Origin: CAZXEJ01 sp964639895
Lineage (GTDB): Bacteria; Desulfobacterota_D; UBA1144; Nemesobacterales; JADFKM01
Direction: 5' to 3'
Length of the DNA stretch: 48,008 nucleotides
Assembly: GCA_964639895.1 (NCBI GenBank)
Contig: CAZXEJ010000016.1
Location: forward strand, 1 to 48,008
The notes beneath the pieces were generated by a model that was not told the DNA's origin, searched no databases, and was given only the letters and a program-made list of their open reading frames with translations. Shown here piece by piece: positions 7,820 through 17,303 of the stretch. The position numbers and the translations under genes were made by a program. Numbering within the stretch: position 1 is the first letter of the stretch; each line of letters begins with the position of its first letter.

Positions 7820-9734
7820 AAGTGGCAGGACAAAGAGGACCGACCGGCAGAAGAAGGGGCTCGTCGACAAGCCCGTCATAAGAATCTCGATAGTCGGATG
7901 CATGGTGCTGGCCATCCTGATATCGGTGGCCGTGAAGACACTGAAGCTCCAGGTGCTCAACCGGGAACAGGCCCTCGAGCTTGCGCGCCGCCAGCACCAC
8001 GCTCAGCTCACACTTCTGCCGCGCCGGGGAAAGATCGTTGACGCCAACCACAAGGAGCTCGCCCTCAACGTCGACGCCTACTCCGTCTACGCCCGACCGC
8101 AGCGGGTGTCCGACCCCGGGCGCTATGCCTCAAGGCTCTCGCGTGCGCTCGGCTTACCCGCCTCGAGGCTCAAAAAAAAACTCCGCTACAAGGGCTCTTT
8201 CGTATGGATTAAGCGCCTCGTAGATCCCCGTACGGCGGCCGCGGTAAGAGAGCTCGGCCTGGCCGGCGTGGGTGTCGTCAAGGAATCCAAGCGTGTCTAT
8301 CCGAACGACCACCTGCTTGGGCAGGTGCTGGGATTCACCGACGTCGATTCGCGCGGCATCGAGGGGCTCGAGTACCAGTACGACAAGGTCCTGGCCGGCA
8401 AGCCCGAGGAGATCGTCATACGCCGCGACGGCATGGGCCGCGAGATAGTGGGCGTCTCGGCCGAGGAGACGGCCGACTCCTCAGGCCGAGACATAACCCT
8501 CACCATAGATTCCCAGATCCAATACATCGTCGAAGAGGAACTCAAGGCGGGCGTCGTCAACGCCGAGGCCGACGGCGGGATGGCCGTCATGATGAACCCC
8601 GAGACGGGGGCCGTCCTTGCGATGGCCTCATACCCGTTCTTCGACCCCAACTCGTTCACCTCCTACCCGGCGCGCGTGCGCAGGAACCTGCCCATCTGGT
8701 ACACGTTCGAGCCGGGCTCGACGATGAAGGTGTTCCTCGTAGCGGCGGCCATCGAGGAGAGAAAGGTGGTACCGAGCACCGTGTTCTACTGCTTCGACGG
8801 TGCGAGAAGGGTGGCCAACACGGTGATAAACGACATAAAGCCCCACGGGGAGCTGACCGTGGCCGACATAATCAAGTATTCCAGCAACATCGGGGCCACG
8901 CTTATTGCCGAGGAGCTGGGCAAGAAGAAGTACTACGACTATCTCAGGAAATTCGGCTTCGGCCAGAAGACCGGAATCGACCTGCCCGGCGAGGCCGCGG
9001 GCATCGTCCGCGACTACAACCTGTGGGGCCCCGTCGAGCTCGCCACCCAGGCCTTCGGCCAGGGTCTCTCGGTCACGGCGCTCCAGCTAGCGACGGCGCT
9101 CTCGGCTGTTGCCAACGGGGGCTTCCTCATGGAACCTTATATAGTGGAGAAGATAACGGGGAGAAGGGCTTCCGACTACAAGGCCGTCAAGCCCTCGGCG
9201 CGCAGACGGGTCATATCCTACGAGACGGCCAAGACAGTAAGAGAGATGATGGAACGCGTGGTGGCGCCCGACGGCACCGGAGCCGAGGCCGCCGTGCCGG
9301 GCTATGCCACGGCCGGCAAGACGGGCACGGCTCAGGTCGTCGACGCGCGCCGGGGCGGCTACAAGAAGGACAGCTACATTGCATCGTTCATGGGATTCGC
9401 CCCGGCCGACGATCCGCGCGCGGTGCTGGTAGTGGTGATAATAAACCCGCGCAAGAGCCCATACGGGGGAGTGGTGGCCGCCCCGGTCTTCAGGAAGATA
9501 ATGGCCAAGGTGCTGTTCCACCTGGGAGTGCCGCCCGAGAGATCATTCGCCGACACGATAGTGATGCCGAACCTGCGCGGCCTGAGCGCACGCGACACGC
9601 TCAAGTGGGGCGCCGAACAGGGAGTGGTGGTAAAGCTCAAGGGAAAGGGCTACGTCGCATCCCAGTACCCGCCGCCCGGCAAGAGGATTAAGCGCGGCAT
9701 GGTGTGCCAGGTGGAGCTCAAGCAGAACCTATGA
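7809..9734 (+). CDS. ftsI: Division transpeptidase (class B PBP) with C-terminal PASTA domain
   Basis: FtsI crosslinks septal peptidoglycan. In its 641 residues I see a basic cytoplasmic tail, one membrane helix (about 24-42), a dimerisation domain starting with LPRRGKIVDANHKELA, and a transpeptidase domain. The active-site motifs are STMK (Ser near 304), SSN (near 358) and KTGTAQ (near 503). The last 60 residues (VMPNLRGLSARDTLKWGAEQ onward) form one PASTA domain, a fold that binds muropeptides or beta-lactams in other proteins. Single PASTA repeats on division PBPs are common in Gram-positives and several deep-branching phyla, less so in Proteobacteria. The stop overlaps the murE start (ATGA). 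Confidence 0.93.
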   Translation: MASRSGRTKRTDRQKKGLVDKPVIRISIVGCMVLAILISVAVKTLKLQVLNREQALELARRQHHAQLTLLPRRGKIVDANHKELALNVDAYSVYARPQRVSDPGRYASRLSRALGLPASRLKKKLRYKGSFVWIKRLVDPRTAAAVRELGLAGVGVVKESKRVYPNDHLLGQVLGFTDVDSRGIEGLEYQYDKVLAGKPEEIVIRRDGMGREIVGVSAEETADSSGRDITLTIDSQIQYIVEEELKAGVVNAEADGGMAVMMNPETGAVLAMASYPFFDPNSFTSYPARVRRNLPIWYTFEPGSTMKVFLVAAAIEERKVVPSTVFYCFDGARRVANTVINDIKPHGELTVADIIKYSSNIGATLIAEELGKKKYYDYLRKFGFGQKTGIDLPGEAAGIVRDYNLWGPVELATQAFGQGLSVTALQLATALSAVANGGFLMEPYIVEKITGRRASDYKAVKPSARRRVISYETAKTVREMMERVVAPDGTGAEAAVPGYATAGKTGTAQVVDARRGGYKKDSYIASFMGFAPADDPRAVLVVVIINPRKSPYGGVVAAPVFRKIMAKVLFHLGVPPERSFADTIVMPNLRGLSARDTLKWGAEQGVVVKLKGKGYVASQYPPPGKRIKRGMVCQVELKQNL

Positions 9735-11269
9735 GACTGGACGAGATGCTCACCGGAGTAAGCCACAGCGTGATGAAGGGGCGGCCCGACGTCCCCGTTG
9801 TGGGACTGTGCCACGACTCCGCCAAGGCCGGTCGCGGCTACGTGTTCGTAGCGATCAGGGGCGAGCGCACGGACGGCCACCTCTACGCGGCAGACGCCGT
9901 GGCGCGCGGGGCTGCGGCCCTTGTGGTGGAGAGGCCGCTCGAGGAACTCGATCCTTCGGTCCGCGCGTCGGGAACGACGGTAGTGCGGGTGGAAGACGGG
10001 CGCGAGGCGCTGGCCGTGATGGCGTCCAACCTCCATGGGGCGCCCGCCATGGGGATGGAGGTAGTCGCGGTGACGGGCACCAACGGCAAGACGAGCGTAA
10101 CCTACCTGCTGCGCTCGATATGGGAGAGCGCGGGGCTGAGGGCCGGGGTAATGGGCACTATCGAGGCGGCCTGGCTCGGCAGCAGGCGCCCGGCCTCGCT
10201 GACCACGCCCGAGGCCGACGAGACGATGGAGGTGCTGGCGCTCATGGCCGCAGACGGCGTCGAGGCCGTCGCCTTGGAAGCGTCCTCACACGCACTGGAG
10301 AAGAAGAGGCTGTGGGCGCTCGACGTCGATGCGGCCGTCTTCACCAACCTGAGCCGCGACCACCTGGACTACCACGGCACCATGGAACGCTACTTCGCTG
10401 CAAAGGCGCGCCTCTTCGGCGACGTACTCCGTCGCAGCCGCAAGCCCTCGAAGGCGGCCGTCGTAAACATCGACGACCCCTACGGGCGCAGGCTCGTCAC
10501 TCCCCACCCGACGACGGGATCCGTCGTCACCTACGCGCTCGACGACGCCGGGGCCGACGTAAGGTGCCTCGAGCGCCGCGTCGAGGCCGCGGGCATCAAG
10601 GCACGGGTAGCCACCCCATGGGGGGAGGTGTCCGTATCGTCGCCCCTCCTCGGCACCCACAACCTATACAACATCCTTGCCGCTCTCGCCGCGGCCATGG
10701 CGCTCGGCGTCGACGCCGACGCCGTCGAGCGCGGAATCGCACAGTGCCCCCCCGTACGGGGCCGGCTCGAGAGGGTGCCCAACGGACTGGGCTTCGAGGT
10801 GGTGATCGACTACGCCCACACTCCCGATGCGCTAAGGAACGTGCTCGGCTGCCTGAGGCCCCTTACCCGGGGGAGGCTCATCGTCGTGTTCGGGTGCGGC
10901 GGCGACCGTGATCGCGAGAAGCGGCCGCTCATGGGCGAGATAGCCCGGCGCCTCGCAGACGTCGTCGTGGCGACCTCCGACAACCCCCGTACCGAGGATC
11001 CCGAGGCCATACTGGACGAGATCGAACGGGGGATACTCTCCGCCGCGCCCCGCGGCGAGGGCGTCTACAGGCGTATCGCCGACCGGGAGTCCGCCATAGG
11101 GGAGGCTCTGCGCATGGCGGCACCGGGCGACACCGTGCTCATAGCGGGCAAGGGGCACGAAGACTATCAGATCGTGGGCACCGAGCGCCGGCCGTTCGAC
11201 GACAGGCTCGTGGCCGAGGCCCACCTGGACGAGATCGCTGCGGCAAGGGGGGTGGGAGGCGGTGCTTGA
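9731..11269 (+). CDS. murE: UDP-MurNAc-tripeptide synthetase MurE
   Basis: MurE is the cytosolic ligase adding the third amino acid to UDP-MurNAc-L-Ala-D-Glu, using ATP. The 512-residue protein has the ATP loop TGTNGKTSVTYLL (about residue 114), the middle-domain region FTNLSRDHLDYHGTMERYF, and DNPR near residue 416, followed by TEDP. DNPR is the signature of meso-diaminopimelate rather than lysine addition. The ATG at 9731 overlaps the ftsI stop as ATGA; the frame extends upstream into ftsI, but that part is not conserved. The 3' end overlaps murF by eight bases. Confidence 0.95.
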   Translation: MRLDEMLTGVSHSVMKGRPDVPVVGLCHDSAKAGRGYVFVAIRGERTDGHLYAADAVARGAAALVVERPLEELDPSVRASGTTVVRVEDGREALAVMASNLHGAPAMGMEVVAVTGTNGKTSVTYLLRSIWESAGLRAGVMGTIEAAWLGSRRPASLTTPEADETMEVLALMAADGVEAVALEASSHALEKKRLWALDVDAAVFTNLSRDHLDYHGTMERYFAAKARLFGDVLRRSRKPSKAAVVNIDDPYGRRLVTPHPTTGSVVTYALDDAGADVRCLERRVEAAGIKARVATPWGEVSVSSPLLGTHNLYNILAALAAAMALGVDADAVERGIAQCPPVRGRLERVPNGLGFEVVIDYAHTPDALRNVLGCLRPLTRGRLIVVFGCGGDRDREKRPLMGEIARRLADVVVATSDNPRTEDPEAILDEIERGILSAAPRGEGVYRRIADRESAIGEALRMAAPGDTVLIAGKGHEDYQIVGTERRPFDDRLVAEAHLDEIAAARGVGGGA

Positions 11270-12647
11270 TCTCCGGTTCGTACTGGAAGCCACTGGCGGA
11301 CGGCTCGCGGGAAGCGCCGGCGCGGAACGGTTCGGCGGCGTCTCCACCGATTCGCGCCGCATAAGGCGGGGAGAGCTGTTCTTCGCCCTCGTGGGCGAGC
11401 GCCACGATGGGCACGACTTCATCGCCGAGGCCCTTGCTCGCGGCGCGGCCGGGGCGGTCGTCGAGCGCCCGCCCGCGGGTGTGCCCGAGGGGGCCACGCT
11501 CGTGGTCGTACCCTCGACTCTGCGCGCGCTCGGTGACCTGGCACGGGCGTGGCGCCGATCGTTCCCCGCGCTCAAGGTGGGAGCCATAACCGGCTCCAAC
11601 GGCAAGACGACGACCAAAGAGATGGCGGCAAGCATCGTCTCGCTACGATACGATACGCTCAAGACGGCGGGCAACTACAACAACGAGATCGGCCTCCCCC
11701 TAACCCTGCTCAACCTGACGCCCGCCCACGAGCGTGCGGTGGTCGAGCTCGGCATGAACGCCCGCGGCGAGATACGAAGGCTCGCCCGCATGGCACGCCC
11801 GGACGTGGGGGCCGTAACCAACGTGGGCCTCGCACACGTGGGCATGCTGGGCGGCGGGATAGAAGCCGTGGCCGAGGCCAAGGGCGAGCTGGTCGAGGAG
11901 CTCGGCCCGGACGGAGTGTTCGTCGCAAACCTTGACGACCCGTGGGTGCGGAGGTTGGCGACGCGCGCGGCCTGTCGCACCATCACGACGTCCCTAGAGC
12001 GGAATGACGCAGACGTCACGGCCACAGACATCGTCCCGGACGGCGCCCGTGCCGTGCGGTTCACGCTCCACATCGAGGGACAGGCCCTGCCCCTCAGGCT
12101 GCGCGGCATAGGGGTCCACAACGTGCGCAACGCCCTTACGGCGGCGGCCGTGGCCGTGGGGCTGGGCTGCGGGGCCGACCACGTGCAGGCGGGGCTCGAG
12201 CGGTTCAGGCCCGAGCAGATGAGGCTCGAGGTGATGGAGACGCCCGGCGGGCTCACCATAATAAACGACGCTTACAACGCAAACCCCGATTCCGTCCGCT
12301 CGGCCATCGAGGAACTGGCACGCCTGCGGGACCGCGGGCGCGCCGTGGCGGTGCTGGGCGACATGCTGGAGCTCGGCGACGGTGCTGCCGAGGAGCATGC
12401 CGCCGTGGGCAGGTTCGCGGCCGAAAAGGGTATCGACCTGGTGGTCGGCGTGGGCGAGCTGGCCGCCCACGCCGCAGAAGCCGCCCATGAGTGCGGCGCC
12501 GTGGGGGTGGTCGCGGCCGACCACGCCGAGGCCGCGGCCATAGTGGAGGCGGAGGCCGCGGCCGGCGACGTGGTGCTCGTGAAGGGGTCGCGGGGGATGA
12601 GGATGGAGAAAGTGGTCGAGATACTGTTCGAGAGGACCGAGGAATAA
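11262..12647 (+). CDS. murF: UDP-MurNAc-tripeptide-D-Ala-D-Ala ligase MurF
   Basis: MurF adds the D-Ala-D-Ala dipeptide, completing UDP-MurNAc-pentapeptide. The 461-residue protein shows FGGVSTDSRRIRRGELFFAL, the P-loop AITGSNGKTTTKEM (about residue 109), the NYNNEIGLPLTLL motif specific to MurF, and DAYNANPDSVRSAI in the C-terminal domain. It starts at GTG 11262, preceded by GGGAGG and overlapping murE. Its stop is directly followed by the GTG of mraY. No D-Ala-D-Ala ligase gene (ddl) is present in the cluster, so its substrate must be made from a gene elsewhere. Confidence 0.95.
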   Translation: MLDLRFVLEATGGRLAGSAGAERFGGVSTDSRRIRRGELFFALVGERHDGHDFIAEALARGAAGAVVERPPAGVPEGATLVVVPSTLRALGDLARAWRRSFPALKVGAITGSNGKTTTKEMAASIVSLRYDTLKTAGNYNNEIGLPLTLLNLTPAHERAVVELGMNARGEIRRLARMARPDVGAVTNVGLAHVGMLGGGIEAVAEAKGELVEELGPDGVFVANLDDPWVRRLATRAACRTITTSLERNDADVTATDIVPDGARAVRFTLHIEGQALPLRLRGIGVHNVRNALTAAAVAVGLGCGADHVQAGLERFRPEQMRLEVMETPGGLTIINDAYNANPDSVRSAIEELARLRDRGRAVAVLGDMLELGDGAAEEHAAVGRFAAEKGIDLVVGVGELAAHAAEAAHECGAVGVVAADHAEAAAIVEAEAAAGDVVLVKGSRGMRMEKVVEILFERTEE

Positions 12648-13757
12648 GTGCTGTACCTTCTCTATTTCCTGAAAGACCATTACGTCTTTCTAAACATCTT
12701 CAAATACATAACGTTCCGCGCCTTCGGGGCCGGAGTGACGGCCTTCGTCGTAAGCGTAGTGCTCGGCGGTCTGATGATACGGACGCTGAGGCGCCTGCGG
12801 CTCATGGAGAACATACGCCCCGACGGCCCTCCCAACCACAAGGCCAAGTCCGGCACTCCTACCATGGGTGGGGTGTTCATCATACTGTCGACGCTGGTTG
12901 CGACCGTGCTCTGGGCCAACCCGATGAACGTGCTCGTGTGGTACGTGCTGCTGTTCTCCCTGGTGTTCGCCGCCATAGGGTTCGCCGACGACTGGACGAA
13001 GCTCAAGACGGGAAGGGGGATGTCGGTACGCCTCAAGTTCGCGGCCCAGGCGTTCGCGGCGCTGGTGTTCGTGCTGTTGCTGCTCAACATAAAAGGACAG
13101 TTCACGATGTCGGTGCGCGTGGGCGAGGTGCTCACCTACCCCTACACGACGGTGGTGCTGCCCTTCATAAAGGAGGCCGCCTTCGACCTCGGATGGCTCT
13201 ACGTGCCGTTCGCGATGGGGGTCGTCGTCGGGGCGTCGAACGCCGTCAACCTCACCGACGGCTTGGACGGCCTGGCCATCGGACCGGTCGCCATATCGGC
13301 TACGACCTACCTCATATTCGCCTACCTTGCAGGCCACATCGATTTCTCGCGCTACCTTCAGATCCCCTACATACAGGGCAGCGGCGAGCTGGCCGTCTTC
13401 CTCTCGGCGCTCTGCGGCTCGTGTCTCGGGTTCCTGTGGTACAACTCCCATCCGGCCGAGGTGTTCATGGGGGACGTTGGCTCGCTGGGTCTTGGGGCGG
13501 CCATCGGGGCCGTGGCTCTGGTCACCAAACAGGAGGTGCTGCTCGTCATCGTGGGCGGCCTGTTCGTGGCCGAGGCGCTGTCGGTGATCATACAGGTGGC
13601 GTCCTACAAGCTCACCGGCCGCAGGGTGTTCCGGATGGCGCCGCTCCATCACCACCTGGAGCTCGCCGGCTGGTCGGAATCGAAGGTGGTCATAAGGCTG
13701 TGGATCGTATCGCTGGTGTTCGCGCTGCTTGCACTGGCCACACTGAAACTAAGATAA
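12648..13757 (+). CDS. mraY: Phospho-MurNAc-pentapeptide transferase MraY
   Basis: MraY transfers phospho-MurNAc-pentapeptide to undecaprenyl phosphate in the inner membrane, making lipid I. The 369-residue polytopic protein has about ten membrane helices. Catalytic motifs are GFADDWTKLKTG (Asp pair near residue 112), NAVNLTDGLDGLA (near 201), FMGDVGSLGLG (near 272) and APLHHHLE near the end. It starts at GTG 12648 immediately after the murF stop and ends in TAATG, sharing a base with the murD ATG. Confidence 0.96.
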   Translation: MLYLLYFLKDHYVFLNIFKYITFRAFGAGVTAFVVSVVLGGLMIRTLRRLRLMENIRPDGPPNHKAKSGTPTMGGVFIILSTLVATVLWANPMNVLVWYVLLFSLVFAAIGFADDWTKLKTGRGMSVRLKFAAQAFAALVFVLLLLNIKGQFTMSVRVGEVLTYPYTTVVLPFIKEAAFDLGWLYVPFAMGVVVGASNAVNLTDGLDGLAIGPVAISATTYLIFAYLAGHIDFSRYLQIPYIQGSGELAVFLSALCGSCLGFLWYNSHPAEVFMGDVGSLGLGAAIGAVALVTKQEVLLVIVGGLFVAEALSVIIQVASYKLTGRRVFRMAPLHHHLELAGWSESKVVIRLWIVSLVFALLALATLKLR

Positions 13758-15124
13758 TGGAGAGAAGAGGGGGCGACGTGGAGACGGACAATAACAAGAG
13801 GACGCTCATCATCGGGCTGGGAAGGACGGGCATGGCGGCCGCAAGGTTCCTGCTAGGCCGGGGCGTGCCCGCAGAGCGCATAAGGGTGAGCGACGCCAAG
13901 CCGAGGGAGGAGCTCGCCCCAAGTGTCCACGAGCTGGAGGCACGCGGCGTCGAGGTCGAGACCGAAGGCCACGGGCAGGCCAACGTGAGGTGGGCCGACG
14001 TCGTGGTGGTGAGCCCCGGTGTGCCGATGAGCTCGCCCCCGGTGGCACTGGCGCTGCGCGAGGGCAAGGAGGTCATAAGCGAGATCGAGCTTGCGTGGCG
14101 GTCTCTCGACGCCACGCCGGTCGTCGCCGTAACGGGTACGAACGGAAAGACGACGACGGCCACCCTGGTGGCCTCCATACTCGAGGCCGCGGGCCGGCGC
14201 GTATTCCTGGGCGGCAATATCGGCACACCGGCCGTAGAGGCCGCCGCACGACCGGGAGCCTACGACGTCCTCGTGCTCGAGGTGAGCAGCTTCCAGCTCC
14301 AGGCCACACGCACATTCGCCCCGCACGTGGCACTGCTGCTCAACATCACGCCCAACCACCTAGACCACCACCTGAGTTTCGAAGAGTACGCTGCATCGAA
14401 GATGAAGATATTCAGCAACCAGCGCCCCGAGGACTGGGCCGTCTACAACGCCTCCTGCGGCGAGCTCGTACGCAGGCTGCCCCGGTTGCGCGCGGCCCCC
14501 CTTCCGTTCGCCGCGGCACGACCGGGCCCGCGGGCCATCGCGGCCTGCGGCACGCGCGTCGTGTGGGGCGAGGAGCACTACGAGCTCGAGGGGATGAGGC
14601 TTCTGGGCAGGCACAACGTGGAGAACGCTATGGCGGCCATCGCCGCTGCCCGCACGCTCGGAGTCGACAGAGATATTGTGGAGCGGACCATCGTCGGGTT
14701 CGCTCCCCTCGAGCACAGGCTCGAGCTCGTGCGCACGGTGCGCGGCGCTGCCATATACAACGATTCCAAGTCGACGAGTCCCGACGCTACGCGACGCGCC
14801 CTGGAGAGCGTCGAGCCGCCGGTGATACTTATCGCGGGGGGCAAGGACAAGGGAACCGGGTTCGACGCCTTGGCCGAGGCCGTAAGAGAAAGAGTAAGAC
14901 TGCTCGTTCTATTCGGCGAGGCCGCCCCGAAGATGGAGGCGCGGCTGGGCGGGCTGGTGGAAACGCGCGTGGCGTCTGGGCTGGAGGAGGCGGTGGAGAT
15001 CGCCGCCGCCCGTATGAGGCGCGGCGATACGGTGCTGTTCTCGCCCGCCTGCTCCAGCTTCGACATGTTCACCTCATATACGGAGAGGGGACGGAGGTTC
15101 AAGAGCCTTGTTGAAGCACTCTGA
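13757..15124 (+). CDS. murD: UDP-MurNAc-L-Ala-D-Glu ligase MurD
   Basis: MurD adds D-glutamate to UDP-MurNAc-L-Ala. The 455-residue protein shows the N-terminal Rossmann start TLIIGLGRTGMAAARFLL, VVSPGVPMSSPP, the P-loop TGTNGKTTTATLV (about residue 125), NITPNHLDHH, and the late motifs NDSKSTSPDATRRAL and LIAGGKDKG. I chose ATG 13757, overlapping the mraY stop. A GTG at 13778 with AGAGGGGG just upstream is a reasonable alternative and would give 448 residues. The frame stays open far upstream across mraY, which is a shadow. The end overlaps ftsW by 17 bases. Confidence 0.95.
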   Translation: MERRGGDVETDNNKRTLIIGLGRTGMAAARFLLGRGVPAERIRVSDAKPREELAPSVHELEARGVEVETEGHGQANVRWADVVVVSPGVPMSSPPVALALREGKEVISEIELAWRSLDATPVVAVTGTNGKTTTATLVASILEAAGRRVFLGGNIGTPAVEAAARPGAYDVLVLEVSSFQLQATRTFAPHVALLLNITPNHLDHHLSFEEYAASKMKIFSNQRPEDWAVYNASCGELVRRLPRLRAAPLPFAAARPGPRAIAACGTRVVWGEEHYELEGMRLLGRHNVENAMAAIAAARTLGVDRDIVERTIVGFAPLEHRLELVRTVRGAAIYNDSKSTSPDATRRALESVEPPVILIAGGKDKGTGFDALAEAVRERVRLLVLFGEAAPKMEARLGGLVETRVASGLEEAVEIAAARMRRGDTVLFSPACSSFDMFTSYTERGRRFKSLVEAL

Positions 15125-16220
15125 GCGCGCGACGGGATCCTTCGACGTGACGATACTGGTCGTCACCGTTGTGCTGTGCGCCTTCGGCCTTCTCATGGTC
15201 TACAGCGCAAGCTCGGCCTACGCGCTCAAGGGGTTCGGCGACTCGGCATATTTTCTCAAGCGCCAGCTCCTGTTTCTCACCATAGGGCTCGGCTGGATGG
15301 CCCTTCTCATGCACACCAGCCCGCGCCTCATCGTGAAGTTCGTCTACCCCATCTATGCGCTCGGCCTTGTGCTGCTCGCGCTCGTCCTCGTGCCCGGCAT
15401 CGGCAAGGAGGTGGGGGGGGCGCGCCGCTGGATAGACCTCGGGTTCGTAGCCTTCCAGCCGTCGGAGTTCGCAAAGCTCGCCCTCGTCGTCTACCTGGCC
15501 TACTCCCTCCACAAGAAGCGCGATCGGATGGACTCGTTCTCCATAGGGTTCCTCTCACATCTGGTGATGGGGGGCGCCTACGTAGCCCTGCTCCTCCTTG
15601 AGCCCGACTTCGGCATGGCCGCCATCGTGCTCATGGTGATGTTCTCGATGCTTTTCGTGGGCGGGCTGAGGCCGCGCTACATAGCTCTCTCGGTCGCGTT
15701 GGCTGCTCTCTTCTTCGCCGTGGGCACGCTGAGCGAGGGCTATCGCCTGCGTCGCGTCATCGCGTTCCTCAACCCGTGGAAGGATCCGCTCGGCTCCGGC
15801 TACCAGGCGGTGCAATCGTTCGTGGCCCTGGGCGTGGGAGGACCGTTCGGCACGGGCCTGGGCAACAGCACGCAGAAGCTGTTCTTCCTTCCGGAAGCCC
15901 ACACCGATTTCATTTTCTCCATAATCGGCGAGGAACTGGGGTTCGTAACGGCGATAGGACTTATCCTGCTCTACGGTGTGCTGGTGTTCCGGGGGATGAG
16001 GGTGGCGCTGAGGGCGAGGGACCTGCTGGGCTGCTATCTTGCCTTCGGATGCACCTTGCTCATAGGGCTTCAGGCGGCCACCAACATGGCCGTGGCCGTG
16101 GGGCTGCTGCCCACGAAGGGCATCACTCTTCCGCTCGTAAGCTACGGGGGGACATCCCTCGTAGGCAGCCTCATGGCCGTGGGTGTCATCCTGAGCGTAT
16201 CGAGGGAAGGGGTGCCATGA
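15108..16220 (+). CDS. ftsW: Septal peptidoglycan polymerase FtsW
   Basis: FtsW is the SEDS-family glycosyltransferase that polymerises lipid II at the septum together with FtsI. The 370-residue protein has about ten membrane helices, FGLLMVYSASSAYA near the start, GGARRWIDLG, FQPSEFAKLALVVYLA, GLGNSTQKLFFLPEAHTDFI, and the C-terminal SYGGTSLVGSLMAVGVI signature. The start is one of two adjacent TTG codons (15108 or 15111), with GGAGG at 15093-15097. It overlaps murD and shares ATGA with murG. Confidence 0.93.
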   Translation: MLKHSERATGSFDVTILVVTVVLCAFGLLMVYSASSAYALKGFGDSAYFLKRQLLFLTIGLGWMALLMHTSPRLIVKFVYPIYALGLVLLALVLVPGIGKEVGGARRWIDLGFVAFQPSEFAKLALVVYLAYSLHKKRDRMDSFSIGFLSHLVMGGAYVALLLLEPDFGMAAIVLMVMFSMLFVGGLRPRYIALSVALAALFFAVGTLSEGYRLRRVIAFLNPWKDPLGSGYQAVQSFVALGVGGPFGTGLGNSTQKLFFLPEAHTDFIFSIIGEELGFVTAIGLILLYGVLVFRGMRVALRARDLLGCYLAFGCTLLIGLQAATNMAVAVGLLPTKGITLPLVSYGGTSLVGSLMAVGVILSVSREGVP

Positions 16221-17302
16221 GGATGGTGATCGCGGGGGGCGGCACGGGCGGACACGTCTTCCCGGCCGTCTCCATAGCAGAGGAGTTTCTCAACAGGGAG
16301 GGCGGCAACGACGTGTTGTTCGTCGGAACCAGAAGGGGCATGGAAAGGGAGGTCGTCACGAGGCTGGGCTACGCGATGAGGTTCATCAAGGTGGGCAAGT
16401 TCCTGGGCATGAATCCCCTGCACAAGGCCTCAGCACTCGCAGTGGCCGCCGCGGCCACGTGGGGGGCGGCCCGCATCATCCGCTCCTTCGCGCCCGACGT
16501 CGTCGTGGGCACGGGCGGCTACGTCGCAGGCCCGGTCGTGGCGGCCGCCGCTCTGCTCCGTGTACCAACGCTTGTGTGCGAGCAGAACAGCGTGCCGGGC
16601 CTCACGAACCGGGTGCTCGGCCGCATGGCCAGGCGCATAGCCGTGGGCTTCGCCGAGGGAGCACGCCACTTTCCCGCAGCCAAGACCGTTGTCACGGGCA
16701 ACCCCGTGCGCCGCTCCATCGTGCGAGCCGCCGCGTGCGCCTCGACCGCGGGGCGCCCGGAGGACGGCCGCCTTACGGTGCTCGTAGTGGGCGGCAGCCA
16801 GGGGGCGCGGACGCTCAACCGCGTCATGCCGCGCGCGCTCGCCATCGTGGGCCGCGCGGGGCTGCGCGTCATACACCAGACCGGGCGGGCCGAGAGAGAC
16901 ACCGTAGCCGAGGCCTACGCGGCGGCTGGAATCGAGGCCGAGGTCCACGGCTTCATCGAGCACATCGAAGAGGCCTATCTGAGAGCGGACCTCGTCGTGT
17001 GCAGGGCCGGGGCCGGCACCATTGCCGAGATCACGGTGATGGGGCTCCCGGCGCTCCTCGTACCCTATCCCCACGCGGCCCACGACCACCAGCGCAGGAA
17101 CGCCGAGGCGATGGAGAGGGCCGGGGCCGCCCGCGTCGTGGACGAGAAGAAGCTTACGGCCGAGGCGGCGGCCGAGGTGCTGAGGGAGATGATGTCCGAA
17201 GGGGTGCTCGAGAGGATGAAGAGGGCGTCCCGGGAGCTGGGCCGGCCGGAGGCGGCCGCGGCCGTGGTGGACGCCGTCTACGAGCTTGCGGCGGAGAGAT
17301 GA
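16217..17302 (+). CDS. murG: Lipid II synthase MurG
   Basis: MurG is a peripheral membrane GT-B glycosyltransferase that adds GlcNAc to lipid I. The 361-residue protein begins with GGGTGGHVFPAVSIAEEF (about residues 7-24) and has GTGGYVAGPVVAAA, CEQNSVPGLTNRVLGR, VVGGSQGARTLN, and the UDP-binding VCRAGAGTIAEI and PYPHAAHDHQRRNAEAM. The ATG at 16217 overlaps the ftsW stop as ATGA; the longer upstream frame is the ftsW shadow. One base separates its stop from the murC start. Confidence 0.96.
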   Translation: MRMVIAGGGTGGHVFPAVSIAEEFLNREGGNDVLFVGTRRGMEREVVTRLGYAMRFIKVGKFLGMNPLHKASALAVAAAATWGAARIIRSFAPDVVVGTGGYVAGPVVAAAALLRVPTLVCEQNSVPGLTNRVLGRMARRIAVGFAEGARHFPAAKTVVTGNPVRRSIVRAAACASTAGRPEDGRLTVLVVGGSQGARTLNRVMPRALAIVGRAGLRVIHQTGRAERDTVAEAYAAAGIEAEVHGFIEHIEEAYLRADLVVCRAGAGTIAEITVMGLPALLVPYPHAAHDHQRRNAEAMERAGAARVVDEKKLTAEAAAEVLREMMSEGVLERMKRASRELGRPEAAAAVVDAVYELAAER

Positions 17303-17303
17303 G